DNA of 64,000 bases from Flavobacterium psychrophilum (GTDB lineage Bacteria; Bacteroidota; Bacteroidia; Flavobacteriales; Flavobacteriaceae): the NCBI GenBank assembly GCA_945860385.1, contig CAMAQD010000009.1:1-64000 (forward strand), written 5' to 3'. The notes under the pieces were generated by a model that worked only from the letters and a program-made list of their open reading frames with translations, was not told the origin of the DNA and made no database searches. This document shows positions 27,816 through 36,601 of the stretch, one piece after another (within the stretch, counting starts at the first letter, position 1; every line of letters begins with the position of its first letter). Both the position numbers and the translations under genes were made by a program.

Positions 27816-29930
27816 ATGAAAAAAGGATTCTTGATATTACTTTCATTTCTTTGTGTTTTTGTTGCTTTTGCGCAAGACATAAACACTAAGCAAAACGTTT
27901 TTACTACTGAGCAATTTCCGGTTTTTCCAAAATGCGAAAATCTACAATCCAAAGAATTAGAAAAATGTTTTTACAATGAAGTTCAGGATTTCGTTTTTCA
28001 AAATTATGTGGTTCCTGAAAATTTAGTTCAAAATAATTTCAAAGGCAATGTAAAAGTACTTTTCGAGGTCGATAGAAATGGAGTTTTCAAAGTTATTTAT
28101 GTAAACGCGGTCGATGATGTACTGATAAAGGAAGCCAAAAGAGTTTTTGCTAAATTCCCAAATATTAAACCTTCAACCTACAACGGAAACCCCACTTTTT
28201 CTCAATACAATATCACCATTGCAATTCCTTTAAAAACTACCGAACAAGCAGCATCTGAAGCTATAGTTGTTGGCGAAACTACAAAAGCAATTTCCAAGCA
28301 GCTCACAGAATTAGATAGCATTGTTTATAAAAAATTCAATAATCCTCAGTACGAAAGTCATTTGAATGTGCCGTTTTCACACAGTTATTATGCTCATTTT
28401 GATGGCGCAATGAATCAGGTTGGAGCTAACAATCATACTGCTTCAAAACCTTATACTTATGCAGAAGTTAACAAATATTACAATCTTGCTGCAGAAAACG
28501 AAAAGATAAAGAAAAAAGCTTCTGGTTGGTGGGCACGAAAATTATGGAATGAAAACTTGGTAGAAATTCAAGGGGAAGACTATTGGTTTGTTTTAAATCC
28601 GATTTTCGATTTACAGGTGGGTACTGCCTCAGGTAATAAGCAGGTTAATACTTTCATCAATACGCGTGGAATAAATTTGAGTGCAGGATTAGGAAAGCAA
28701 CTTAATTTTACGACTACGATTTTCGAAAGCCAAGGAAGATTTGCAGATTATTTCAATCAATATATTGAATATTTGGGACCAGCTAACGGAGTGCCAATTG
28801 TGCCAGGTATCGGAATTTCAAAAGATTTTAAGACGGACGCTTACGATTTTCCTTCGGCTGATGCCAATTTGACTTTTGCTCCGGCAAAATTCGTTGATTT
28901 GCAATTGGGTTATGGTAGAAATTTTATTGGTGATGGATACCGCTCACTTTTCGAAAGTGACGGAACCAGTCCGTACCCTTATTTTAAAATCAATACCAAT
29001 TTCTGGAAAATAAAATACACGAACACTTATATGTGGCTCAAAGATGTGCGTCCACTAGTGACAATAGAAAGAACTTATGCTACTAAGTATATGGCAAACC
29101 ACTATTTGAGTTTAAACGTTACGAATCGATGGAATCTTGGGCTGTTTGAATCCGTAATTTGGACAGATACCAACAATAGAGGTTTTGATATGCACTTTGT
29201 CAATCCAATAATTTTTTATCGCTCAGTTGAGTTTGCGTCAGCGGCTCGAAGTGGCAACGCAGTTTTGGGTTTGAGTTCTAAATACAAATGGAACAACAAT
29301 GTGACGCTTTATGGACAATTTCTGTTAGATGAATTTTCGCTTGGAGAAGTGAAAGATGAAAAAAACAGTTGGAAAAATAAATTTGCGTATCAACTGGGTG
29401 TGAAATATTTCAATGCTTTTAAGGTAGAAAATTTATTAGTGCAATTAGAATACAATCACGTGCGTCCATATGTATATTCGCATAGCATGCCGATTACCAA
29501 TTACGGACATAACAATCAAAACATTGGACATCCTTGGGGAGGAAATTTCTCGGAACTTCTCGCTATTGCACGGTATAACAAAGGCCGACTTTATGCTGAT
29601 GCAAAATTTACTTTAGGCACAAAAGGATTAGATTATGACACTACTCAAGACAGTAATAATTACGGAGGAAATATTTACAAAGATTATGATTTGAATAGAC
29701 CTTATAATTCCGGTGTCAAGGTAGGTCAAGGAAACAAAACGAACATTTTTATTGCCGATGTGCAAGCGGGATATTTGGTCAACCCAATGACTAATTTGAA
29801 ACTTTTCGGTAGTTTTATTTATAGAAACTTCAATCCAAATCAAAATACAGCAACAGTTTTCAATGACAGCACTACTTGGTTTTCTTTAGGTATTCGCTCG
29901 GATGTGTTTAATTGGTATTTTGATTATTAG
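27816..29930 (+). CDS. remB: Gliding motility protein RemB
   Basis: This is a 704-residue outer-membrane protein with a signal peptide (about 1-20, ending VAFAQ). Residues about 30-140 resemble a TonB C-terminal-like fold (GNVKVLFEVDRNGVFKVIYVNAVDDVLIKEAKRVFAKFPNIKPS). From about 240 on there are repeated amphipathic aromatic strands ending WFSLGIRSDVFNWYFDY, as in outer-membrane barrels. In F. johnsoniae a protein of this kind, RemB, affects gliding and lies a few genes downstream of sprA, with gcvH, a VanZ-like gene and deoC between. The name rests on that context and architecture. It is the last gene of the run; no clear terminator follows. Confidence 0.8.
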   Translation: MKKGFLILLSFLCVFVAFAQDINTKQNVFTTEQFPVFPKCENLQSKELEKCFYNEVQDFVFQNYVVPENLVQNNFKGNVKVLFEVDRNGVFKVIYVNAVDDVLIKEAKRVFAKFPNIKPSTYNGNPTFSQYNITIAIPLKTTEQAASEAIVVGETTKAISKQLTELDSIVYKKFNNPQYESHLNVPFSHSYYAHFDGAMNQVGANNHTASKPYTYAEVNKYYNLAAENEKIKKKASGWWARKLWNENLVEIQGEDYWFVLNPIFDLQVGTASGNKQVNTFINTRGINLSAGLGKQLNFTTTIFESQGRFADYFNQYIEYLGPANGVPIVPGIGISKDFKTDAYDFPSADANLTFAPAKFVDLQLGYGRNFIGDGYRSLFESDGTSPYPYFKINTNFWKIKYTNTYMWLKDVRPLVTIERTYATKYMANHYLSLNVTNRWNLGLFESVIWTDTNNRGFDMHFVNPIIFYRSVEFASAARSGNAVLGLSSKYKWNNNVTLYGQFLLDEFSLGEVKDEKNSWKNKFAYQLGVKYFNAFKVENLLVQLEYNHVRPYVYSHSMPITNYGHNNQNIGHPWGGNFSELLAIARYNKGRLYADAKFTLGTKGLDYDTTQDSNNYGGNIYKDYDLNRPYNSGVKVGQGNKTNIFIADVQAGYLVNPMTNLKLFGSFIYRNFNPNQNTATVFNDSTTWFSLGIRSDVFNWYFDY

Positions 29931-29953
29931 AGATTGGATTTGAATATTTGTTG

Positions 29954-29977
29954 CTTCGAAGTCTCCCAACTTCGAAG
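29954..29977. repeat. Inverted repeat CTTCGAAGT/ACTTCGAAG
   Basis: Perfect nine-base arms are separated by six bases (CTCCCA). No T tract follows, so it is unlikely to be a simple terminator for remB. A degenerate copy lies at 30272. The 418-base gap 29931-30348 holds these repeats, a doubtful small open frame and a minus-strand terminator. Confidence 0.7.
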
Positions 29978-30043
29978 AGCCTGGGTTAATTATTACAATG
30001 CTTTTTGCAAACCATTTCAGACAGCGAATTAAAACTTTTTAAG

Positions 30044-30208
30044 ATGACTGCGCATCCTTTTAAATTATTAGGAGCTATTGTCGTACGGATTTCATCTGGT
30101 TTCAAAAAGCGTATTTCTACGGTAATGGATGAAAGTCTATTTATTTGTTTAGCTATTGGAGTGCTTGCCGTTTTTTTTTTTTTATTTATTTACTTGGCCT
30201 GCTGCTAA
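30044..30208 (+). CDS. Doubtful small membrane peptide containing a 13-T tract
   Basis: An ATG at 30044 opens a 54-residue frame with a charged N-terminal half (HPFKLLGAIVVRISSGFKKR) and one hydrophobic helix (FICLAIGVLAVFFFLFIYLA) ending in CC. I recognise no family. A 13-T homopolymer at 30171-30183 codes for the FFFL part and could slip. It may be a real small membrane protein, a gene remnant or chance. Confidence 0.2.
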   Translation: MTAHPFKLLGAIVVRISSGFKKRISTVMDESLFICLAIGVLAVFFFLFIYLACC

Positions 30209-30271
30209 AACTATTTTTTTATAATAAATCGTTTTGATTATCTCGTTTTGGATAGCGAATTTTTCCTCTCT

Positions 30272-30294
30272 CTTCGAAGTTCCCCGACTTCTAA
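30272..30294. repeat. Degenerate copy of the TTCGAAGT inverted repeat
   Basis: CTTCGAAGT, then TCCCCG, then ACTTCTAA. Same arms and loop size as the element at 29954, with one arm mismatched (TTCTAA for TTCGAA). It lies beside the minus-strand terminator of the AsmA-like gene. Confidence 0.6.
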
Positions 30295-30334
30295 ACAAAA
30301 AAATTACCCACAACCTTAGCGCTATAAAGGTTGT
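30294..30334 (-). terminator. Probable terminator of the AsmA-like gene
   Basis: Read on the minus strand, ACAACCTT pairs with AAGGTTGT around a nine-base loop, followed within seven bases by a run of seven T. It lies just after the stop codon at 30349. Confidence 0.55.
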
Positions 30335-30348
30335 TATTTCTTATTTTT

Positions 30349-33111
30349 TCATTCCGTGTCTTCGTCTTCTGTTTCTTGTAGATTGTCCGATTTTCGACCT
30401 ATTTTTACTTTTGGATTATCTTTGTTTCCAGTAATTGTCATCGGAATTCCTATGATTCCTAAAGGAGGTAATCCCAATCTCATTTTGATGTTTAATCTGC
30501 CATCCAAACTAGTAGTTCCTTCAATTCTTGGTCTGAATCCTGCAAATTTAAACTTGAATCGTTCTAGAGTAATAATGTTGTTTTTTATGGAACTTTTGAT
30601 TTCGACTTTGGATATTTCGGGATTTTTCATTTCTTCTTTACTGGTGCTCTTGGCGACGGCACTAAACATTTTCATTCCGTGCATTTTAATGTCTTTTACG
30701 GATACAATTCCATTGCCTACTAATGAAGGATAAACGGGTTCCATATTGGCATTCAATCGGCCTTTGAGTTTGTATTCTAATGAAATTGTTCCTTCCGCCT
30801 TTTCAGCGGCGCTGGCCATTTCTCGAAATATTTTTATTTCATTGTAAGCTCTTTTAATGTCAAAATCAGCCGCTGTGATATCATATTCGAAAAGTGCCTT
30901 CTTGGGAGACCTCGCTTCGTATTTGGCGTTCATATTGACGGCACAACCTATTAGATCAAATGCGGTATTTTGCATCGTCAATTTTCCGTTTTTCATATTC
31001 ATAGAACCTTTTGCGTCTTTAAGCGTAAGTTCGTTGAAGGTTACTTTTTGTGCATTGGCTTGGAATTGTAAATTTAAATTGGCTGGAATCATGATCACAC
31101 CTGTTTCCACTTTTTCGGTCGTGGATTTTGTTTCTGGCAATGTTGTAGGTGTTGGATTTGCTGTGACAACTTCTGTTTCAGACATAAATTCATTGGCATT
31201 GATATAGCTTGAATTTATTGTAAAAGAACCTCTCAAAATACCAGTTTTTGTTGTGGCAAAGTTAAATACATTTTGCAAATAGCCGTTCATTCTAAAATCA
31301 GATTGCCCGTAAGCTGCTAAGAAATTGTTGAAAGACATTTTGTCTTGGTTAATTTTGAAAATGCCTTCTTTGATCAAGAATTTTTTCGGAAGATATTCTG
31401 TTGTAATTAAAATATTTCTTAATTCTAAAGTTCCTTTGTTATATAGTTTGCTGTAATTTCCTTTTTCGGCATCGCTTTGTTTGCCTTTTAAAGCTAAATC
31501 AGCTTTGACAAAACCGTCAACATCAAGTCCTTTTTGGGAGAAAACTTTATAGATTTTGCTGATGTCAAGTGTTCCTTTGGCCGTAATGTCATAAGCTAGG
31601 TCGTCAAAATTATCCAATTGAGCATCTACAAAAACAGGATTTCCTTCAAAGGTAAATTCAGCAGGTTTTAGACTTACTTTCAAATCGCTGAATGTTCCTT
31701 TCTGGTTTTTTACCGTTGTCAGAATGTTGATGTTCGTAATCGGATTTGGATAATATTTGGTTTTAATATATCCGCTTTTCAGGTTGATATTGGCATTGGT
31801 TATCGGGAAAATTTTATGCTGAGGATCGCATTTTCCTTTTGCTTTTCCTTCGCCAACAAGTGTTCCTTTTAGTTCAAAATCTGGAATTCCAAAGGCTCGA
31901 TTCAGTTTTTCCAAATCTATTTTGCAATGGAAAACCGCATCAATTTCAGGAGTATTCATTCCTTTAATGTACATTTTGGCCTTCAAAAAATCTTGGTTTA
32001 TGTTTAGCGAAATGCTTTTTGTATTGACAATTAAAAGTTCTGGATTTAATGATGGTAAGCTTGTGGACAAATCCAAATTTAGATTCGAAACAGGGAACGC
32101 ACTTTTGTCATAATTAATAAATCCGTCTCTTATTTTAAAATCCAGATTTAATTCTGGAGCGATAGCTTTTGATTCAATGTATTTCCCTTTTAGGGTAAGG
32201 AGTATGTCGGTTTTGCCCTTGATTTCTGTTTTCCCAAGCCAAGTAATGTATTTTGGCGGGAAAGCCGTGAACAAACCTTTAAGGTTACTATTGGTCGATT
32301 TAACTATAAAATCCATACTATAACCGTCTTTTAGGAAGTCAAATTTTCCTTTGAGATCAACGGGAAGTTGGTTAATCATCAAATCGTTTTGCTCGAAAAC
32401 AAACGAAAGCGAGTTGACATTTATTTTGGTAATCAAATCGGCATCTACTTTTTTGTTCATTAGATACTGTTCGTTTGCGTAAAGCACATTAAGTTTGTCG
32501 ATTTTTGCTTTCGAATATAAATCAAAAATATCTTGGCTCAAATCTCCTTTTCCGAGATAGTTAAAACCAAAAGCATCGAAGTGAACTTGGGTCGTTTGGT
32601 CATCATAAGTCATTTGACTATTTATGATTTCGATTCGGTCGAGTTGAATTGCCGCCATTTCTTCATCCGTTTTTTCGACTTCTTTTTCTGCAATATAAAC
32701 GTTATAATTGGCCAATCCATCTTTGTTGACTTTGATGTTCATAGTGGAATTGGATAGATATATTTGGTCAATTTTTATGGATTTGCCAAAAATTAAACTA
32801 GAAATATTAATTCCAAAAGACACTTCTTTAGCATTGATTAATCGTTCTTTTTGAAATGGAACCGAACCGTTTAGTTTAAAATCATTCAAAGTCAAGGTCA
32901 AAGAAGGGAAATGCTTGAAAAAAGAAACATTTACATCCGAATAATTCATTTCTCCCGCCAATCTTTTGTTGGCTGTTTTTTTGATTTCTTCCTTGATTTT
33001 GTCTGAGAAAATGTATGGCGTAACAAACATAAGCGCAAGAATTACCGTAAAGGTTATCCCAATATATTTTGCTATTTTAACCAAAATTGATTTTATCTTT
33101 ATCGCATCCAT
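30349..33111 (-). CDS. AsmA-family protein
   Basis: This 920-residue protein has an N-terminal membrane helix (about 13-35) and a long beta-rich body. Its start and its C-terminal region match the AsmA/AsmA-like pattern, with repeated short strands such as GTLDISKIYKVFSQKGLDVDGFVKADLALKGK. The C terminus ends in an acidic Glu/Asp tail. AsmA-like proteins are now thought to carry phospholipid between the inner and outer membrane, but the role of this one is inference. It is read toward the repeat-rich spacer and may share a transcript with miaE, 47 bases upstream. Confidence 0.82.
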   Translation of the reverse strand: MDAIKIKSILVKIAKYIGITFTVILALMFVTPYIFSDKIKEEIKKTANKRLAGEMNYSDVNVSFFKHFPSLTLTLNDFKLNGSVPFQKERLINAKEVSFGINISSLIFGKSIKIDQIYLSNSTMNIKVNKDGLANYNVYIAEKEVEKTDEEMAAIQLDRIEIINSQMTYDDQTTQVHFDAFGFNYLGKGDLSQDIFDLYSKAKIDKLNVLYANEQYLMNKKVDADLITKINVNSLSFVFEQNDLMINQLPVDLKGKFDFLKDGYSMDFIVKSTNSNLKGLFTAFPPKYITWLGKTEIKGKTDILLTLKGKYIESKAIAPELNLDFKIRDGFINYDKSAFPVSNLNLDLSTSLPSLNPELLIVNTKSISLNINQDFLKAKMYIKGMNTPEIDAVFHCKIDLEKLNRAFGIPDFELKGTLVGEGKAKGKCDPQHKIFPITNANINLKSGYIKTKYYPNPITNINILTTVKNQKGTFSDLKVSLKPAEFTFEGNPVFVDAQLDNFDDLAYDITAKGTLDISKIYKVFSQKGLDVDGFVKADLALKGKQSDAEKGNYSKLYNKGTLELRNILITTEYLPKKFLIKEGIFKINQDKMSFNNFLAAYGQSDFRMNGYLQNVFNFATTKTGILRGSFTINSSYINANEFMSETEVVTANPTPTTLPETKSTTEKVETGVIMIPANLNLQFQANAQKVTFNELTLKDAKGSMNMKNGKLTMQNTAFDLIGCAVNMNAKYEARSPKKALFEYDITAADFDIKRAYNEIKIFREMASAAEKAEGTISLEYKLKGRLNANMEPVYPSLVGNGIVSVKDIKMHGMKMFSAVAKSTSKEEMKNPEISKVEIKSSIKNNIITLERFKFKFAGFRPRIEGTTSLDGRLNIKMRLGLPPLGIIGIPMTITGNKDNPKVKIGRKSDNLQETEDEDTE

Positions 33112-33158
33112 ATTTAATCCGATTGGTAAAATTTTAATGAAACAAGAGTAATGCTTTT

Positions 33159-33740
33159 TTACCCGTGAACGGTCTCGTTTTTTCCGTAGTTTGTAATTAG
33201 TTCTCCTTCAAAATCAATCCATTCTTGCCAGCGTTTGTCGACATTAACCTTTTCAGAATATTTTCTGGCGAAACGAAGAAAGGTGGTGTAATGTCCCGCT
33301 TCACTAATCATTAGTTTTCTGTAAAATTCGGCTAATTCCTTATCTTCTATATTTTGTGACAATACTTTGAATCTTTCGCAGCTTCTGGCTTCAATCATCG
33401 CTGAGAAGAGTAATCTATCTACAAAAGCATCGTTTCTGCTTCCATCTTTTTTCAAAAACTTGAAAAGTTCGTTGACATAATGGTCTTTTCTTTCTCTTCC
33501 TAATTTTAAGCCTCGTTCCTTGATAATGTTGTGCACCAATTGAAAATGCTCGATTTCTTCTTTGGCAATTTCCAATAAATCGGTCACCAATTCTTCGTGT
33601 TCGGAATTATAGGTAATTATTGTAATTATATTTGTAGCCGCTTTTTGCTCGCACCAAGCGTGGTCGGTCAAGATTTCTTCAATGTTCGATTCGACGATAT
33701 TTACCCATTTTGGGTCGGTGGCTAATTTTAATCCTAACAT
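33159..33740 (-). CDS. miaE: tRNA-(ms2io6A)-hydroxylase MiaE
   Basis: MiaE is a non-heme diiron oxygenase that hydroxylates ms2i6A at tRNA position 37. The 193-residue length matches the family. Ferritin-like iron ligands are visible: the Glu and His of EEIEHFQLVH, the Glu of IEARSCERFKVL and the Glu and His of SEAGHYTTFLRFA. The start LGLKLATDPKWVNIVESNIEEILTDHAWCEQKAA is typical. Its own promoter, TATTTTTG on the minus strand, lies about 25 bases upstream. No miaA or miaB is adjacent. Confidence 0.92.
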   Translation of the reverse strand: MLGLKLATDPKWVNIVESNIEEILTDHAWCEQKAATNIITIITYNSEHEELVTDLLEIAKEEIEHFQLVHNIIKERGLKLGRERKDHYVNELFKFLKKDGSRNDAFVDRLLFSAMIEARSCERFKVLSQNIEDKELAEFYRKLMISEAGHYTTFLRFARKYSEKVNVDKRWQEWIDFEGELITNYGKNETVHG

Positions 33741-33765
33741 TTTTTCTTTGTATGTAAATGAATCG

Positions 33766-33773
33766 CAAAAATA
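33766..33773 (-). promoter_or_regulatory. Promoter -7 element of miaE
   Basis: On the minus strand TATTTTTG matches the -7 consensus. The predicted start near 33760 gives a leader of about 20 bases. The 105-base spacer is shared with the divergent glycosyltransferase gene. Confidence 0.55.
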
Positions 33774-33845
33774 CAGATTTTATTTGTGCAATAACAGATT
33801 GATTTCCGGATAATTTGCCTTATTTTGTATCGTAAAAAGTGAATT

Positions 33846-35093
33846 ATGATTGCTAATCAGCGCGTTTTAATTATTGGATTTGTGTGGCCAGAGCCTAACT
33901 CTTCCGCAGCAGGAGGAAGGATGGTACAATTGATTTCCATTTTTAAGGAACAAGGTTTCGAAGTTACTTTTGCTAGCCCGGCAATGGATAGCGATTATAT
34001 GGTTGATCTTAATTCTTTAGGAGTTACAAAGAAATCTATCGCTTTAAATTGTTCCAGTTTTGATGTATTTGTAAAGGAATTGAATCCATCCATCGTTTTG
34101 TTCGACCGTTTTATGATCGAAGAGCAATTTGGCTGGCGCGTTTCCGAAAATTGTCCTAATGCCTTGCGATTATTAGATACCGAAGATTTGCATTGTTTGC
34201 GCCTAGCACGACAAAAAGCATTCAAGGAAGAGCGATTCTTTTCAACAGATGATTTATTGGTTGAAGAGGTTGCCAAAAGAGAAATTGCCAGCATTTTGCG
34301 TTGCGATGTTTCTTTAATGATTGCCGAATATGAAATGGAATTGCTGCAAACCGTTTTCAAAATTGATGCTGATTTATTGTATTATTTGCCTTTGCTATTG
34401 GAATCAATTGAAGATTCAGCCATTCAAAAATTACCTTCATTCGAAGAGCGAAATAACTTTGTTTTCATTGGCAACTTTCTTCACGAACCTAATTGGAATG
34501 CGGTTCAATATCTAAAAGAAACGATTTGGCCACTCATCAGAAAGCAAATACCGGAAGCAGTTTTGCAAATTTACGGAGCTTATCCTTCTCAAAAAGTAGT
34601 ACAATTACACCAGCCAAAAGAGGGCTTTCAAATTATGGGTCGAGCCAATGACGCTCAAGATGTAGTGAAAAATGCCCGAGTGGTGTTGGCTCCTTTGCGT
34701 TTCGGCGCAGGAATAAAAGGAAAATTGGTAGAAGCAATGCAATGCGGAACTCCAAGCGTAACCACAACTATTGGAGCCGAATCTATTTGTGGCGATTTAC
34801 CTTGGAATGGATTTATTACTGATGATGCAGAAACTTTTGCAAATAAAGCGGTAGCATTGTATCAAGATAAAATGATTTGGCAAAAAGCCCAGGAAAACGG
34901 TTTTGACATTATAGAAAAACGCTATTTGAAATCTTTATTTGAAGATGATTTTGTTAAGCATATTTTAAAAGTACAAAATCATTTAAAAGAATATCGTTTG
35001 CATAATTTTGTGGGAGCGATGTTGCGACATCATACTTTGACGAGTACGAAATATATGTCGCGATGGATTGAGGAGAAGAATAGGAAAGGTTAA
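33846..35093 (+). CDS. Glycosyltransferase, GT4-like (family 1)
   Basis: This is a 415-residue GT-B glycosyltransferase without signal peptide. An N-terminal Rossmann region (VLIIGFVWPEPNSSAAGGRMVQLI) precedes a C-terminal nucleotide-sugar binding half. FIGNFLHEPNWNAVQYL, then GRANDAQDVVKNARVVLAPLRFGAGIKGKLVEAMQCGTPSVTT contains the family EX7E-like region. The sugar donor and acceptor cannot be read from sequence. It is divergent from miaE and converges on the FAD oxidoreductase with only 12 bases between stops. No other surface polysaccharide gene is nearby. Confidence 0.85.
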   Translation: MIANQRVLIIGFVWPEPNSSAAGGRMVQLISIFKEQGFEVTFASPAMDSDYMVDLNSLGVTKKSIALNCSSFDVFVKELNPSIVLFDRFMIEEQFGWRVSENCPNALRLLDTEDLHCLRLARQKAFKEERFFSTDDLLVEEVAKREIASILRCDVSLMIAEYEMELLQTVFKIDADLLYYLPLLLESIEDSAIQKLPSFEERNNFVFIGNFLHEPNWNAVQYLKETIWPLIRKQIPEAVLQIYGAYPSQKVVQLHQPKEGFQIMGRANDAQDVVKNARVVLAPLRFGAGIKGKLVEAMQCGTPSVTTTIGAESICGDLPWNGFITDDAETFANKAVALYQDKMIWQKAQENGFDIIEKRYLKSLFEDDFVKHILKVQNHLKEYRLHNFVGAMLRHHTLTSTKYMSRWIEEKNRKG

Positions 35094-35105
35094 TGTTTCA
35101 ATCAA

Positions 35106-36353
35106 TTATTTCGTTGAATCATCAATCAATTCCGCCACCATTCGCCCTGATTTCATTGCGGCGTTTATCGAACCGTTCAATAAATGATCGCCACAAATAA
35201 ATAAATTTTTGTTGATTTTAATTTCAGAATGGGTTATTTCATTGGAGACTTTTCCTTGGTTAGGCAAAGCATAATTAATGCGATAGGTTTTTAGCATTTT
35301 CCAATCTTCAACTTGATTTCCATACCATTGTTTTAATTCGGCTTTCATATTTTCGGCAAGAGTTGCGTCGTCAATAGTTGGAATTCCATTATAGGAAATG
35401 GAAATCAAAACTTTTCCTGTTGGTGCATAATGATTTGAAATATTGGATAGTACTGTCAAGTTGTTAACCCAATTTTTATTGGTGGAAGCATTTAAAACCA
35501 CAACCGCTTTTTTTGTGGGAGCCATTTTGGCTTCAAAATAAACATTGGTCACTTGATGGAAATTTTGTTTCGTTTTCGAAATGTAATTACTGGCAAGGCC
35601 GATAGCTTCGGTAGCAATAATTATTTTATCCGCGTCAAAAGTTGTTCCGTCTTCGCAAATGATTTTGTTGTTTTCGATTGCCGTAACTTTCACATTGTAT
35701 TGGATTGAATTTTCTGGAAGCATCGCTACTAATTGTTTTGGGATTTCTTCCATACCCAATTCTGGAATAGCAGCATCGCCTTCGGAAAACATTTTCATTA
35801 CAAAATCGAACATATTACTCGACGTTTTCAAATCGTTTTCCAGAAAAATCCCTGAAAAGAAAGGTTTGTAAAAACGATCTATCATTTTTGGACTGAAACC
35901 ATACTTTTTGAGTTGCGCAATAGTTTCGATTTCTGGTTGTTTGAATAGATTAGGAACGGAAATATTCACTAATTTATTTTTCAGAAAAAATGTGTTTATT
36001 TTATCTTTCAAAGAACCAACTGGAGCAAATAATGTCGCAAATATTGCCGTTGGACGCCTAAACGGATCGGCAATTTCGAATTGTCCTCCATTATAAAGTA
36101 CGGTTGCACCTGGCAGAAATCGTTTCAGATTTAATTTTTTGTAATCTAACAATGCTTTTGTTTCCGGATATTCAGTCAACAAGACCTGAAAACCTCTATC
36201 GAGTCGAAAACCTTCAATGTTATCCGTTTTGATTCGTCCGCCAGCACGCTCACTTGCTTCAAGAATTTGAACTTTGTATCCCTTTTGATGTAAATAAACG
36301 GCGGCAGTTAAACCTGAAATTCCTGCGCCTATAATCGTGATGGTTGGTTTCAT
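35106..36353 (-). CDS. FAD-dependent oxidoreductase (amine oxidase/protoporphyrinogen oxidase-like)
   Basis: This 415-residue flavoprotein has a dinucleotide-binding start, ITIIGAGISGLTAAVYLHQKG, then ASERAGGRIKTD, the FAD-contact pattern of the amine oxidase superfamily. The C terminus has LFICGDHLLNGSINAAMKSGRMVAE, the second FAD motif. The family also includes phytoene desaturases and protoporphyrinogen oxidases; the substrate cannot be assigned. No carotenoid or heme gene is beside it. It converges with the glycosyltransferase and its upstream spacer carries large inverted repeats. Confidence 0.85.
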   Translation of the reverse strand: MKPTITIIGAGISGLTAAVYLHQKGYKVQILEASERAGGRIKTDNIEGFRLDRGFQVLLTEYPETKALLDYKKLNLKRFLPGATVLYNGGQFEIADPFRRPTAIFATLFAPVGSLKDKINTFFLKNKLVNISVPNLFKQPEIETIAQLKKYGFSPKMIDRFYKPFFSGIFLENDLKTSSNMFDFVMKMFSEGDAAIPELGMEEIPKQLVAMLPENSIQYNVKVTAIENNKIICEDGTTFDADKIIIATEAIGLASNYISKTKQNFHQVTNVYFEAKMAPTKKAVVVLNASTNKNWVNNLTVLSNISNHYAPTGKVLISISYNGIPTIDDATLAENMKAELKQWYGNQVEDWKMLKTYRINYALPNQGKVSNEITHSEIKINKNLFICGDHLLNGSINAAMKSGRMVAELIDDSTK

Positions 36354-36386
36354 TTTCTGTATTTTAATCGCTATAGGTTTAATTTT

Positions 36387-36403
36387 TCGAAGCTCTGCTT
36401 CGA
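36387..36403. repeat. Hairpin TCGAAGC/GCTTCGA and first copy of a direct repeat
   Basis: Seven-base arms pair around TCT. Its right part, AGCTCTGCTTCGA, is repeated in the same orientation at 36486-36498, on the far side of the long palindrome at 36411. Confidence 0.7.
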
Positions 36404-36410
36404 TTTTTCT

Positions 36411-36462
36411 GCCGCAGATTCACAGATTAAAAAATATTTTTTAAAATCTGTGAATCTGTGGC
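36411..36462. repeat. 52-base near-perfect palindrome
   Basis: Eighteen-base arms (GCCGCAGATTCACAGATT and its complement) match at 17 of 18 positions. The middle, AAAAAATATTTTTT, is itself palindromic. It would form a very stable hairpin. From memory such CACAGATT repeats recur between genes in flavobacteria. It lies upstream of the FAD oxidoreductase and downstream of aceF. Confidence 0.75.
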
Positions 36463-36485
36463 TACTATTTAGTTAATGCCTTTGG

Positions 36486-36498
36486 AGCTCTGCTTCGA
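36486..36498. repeat. Second copy of direct repeat AGCTCTGCTTCGA
   Basis: A 13-base exact match to 36391-36403, in the same orientation, 95 bases away. The pair flanks the palindrome. Confidence 0.65.
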
Positions 36499-36542
36499 AA
36501 TAGTTTATTAAGAATTCAAAAATAATGAATTAAACGTTCAAA

Positions 36543-36579
36543 AATCAAAAATCCCGTTCTGATTGCTCAAAACGGGATT
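36543..36579 (-). terminator. Intrinsic terminator of pdhA-aceF
   Basis: On the minus strand AATCCCGTT pairs with AACGGGATT around a 12-base loop, followed by TTTTGATTTT. It lies 22 bases after the aceF stop. Confidence 0.8.
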
Positions 36580-36601
36580 GTATATAAGACCTAAACAGCT
36601 A

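Noticed and set aside
30356..30733. Plus-strand open frame opposite the AsmA-like gene
   Set aside because: It is fully inside the AsmA-like gene on the other strand and has no recognisable domain.
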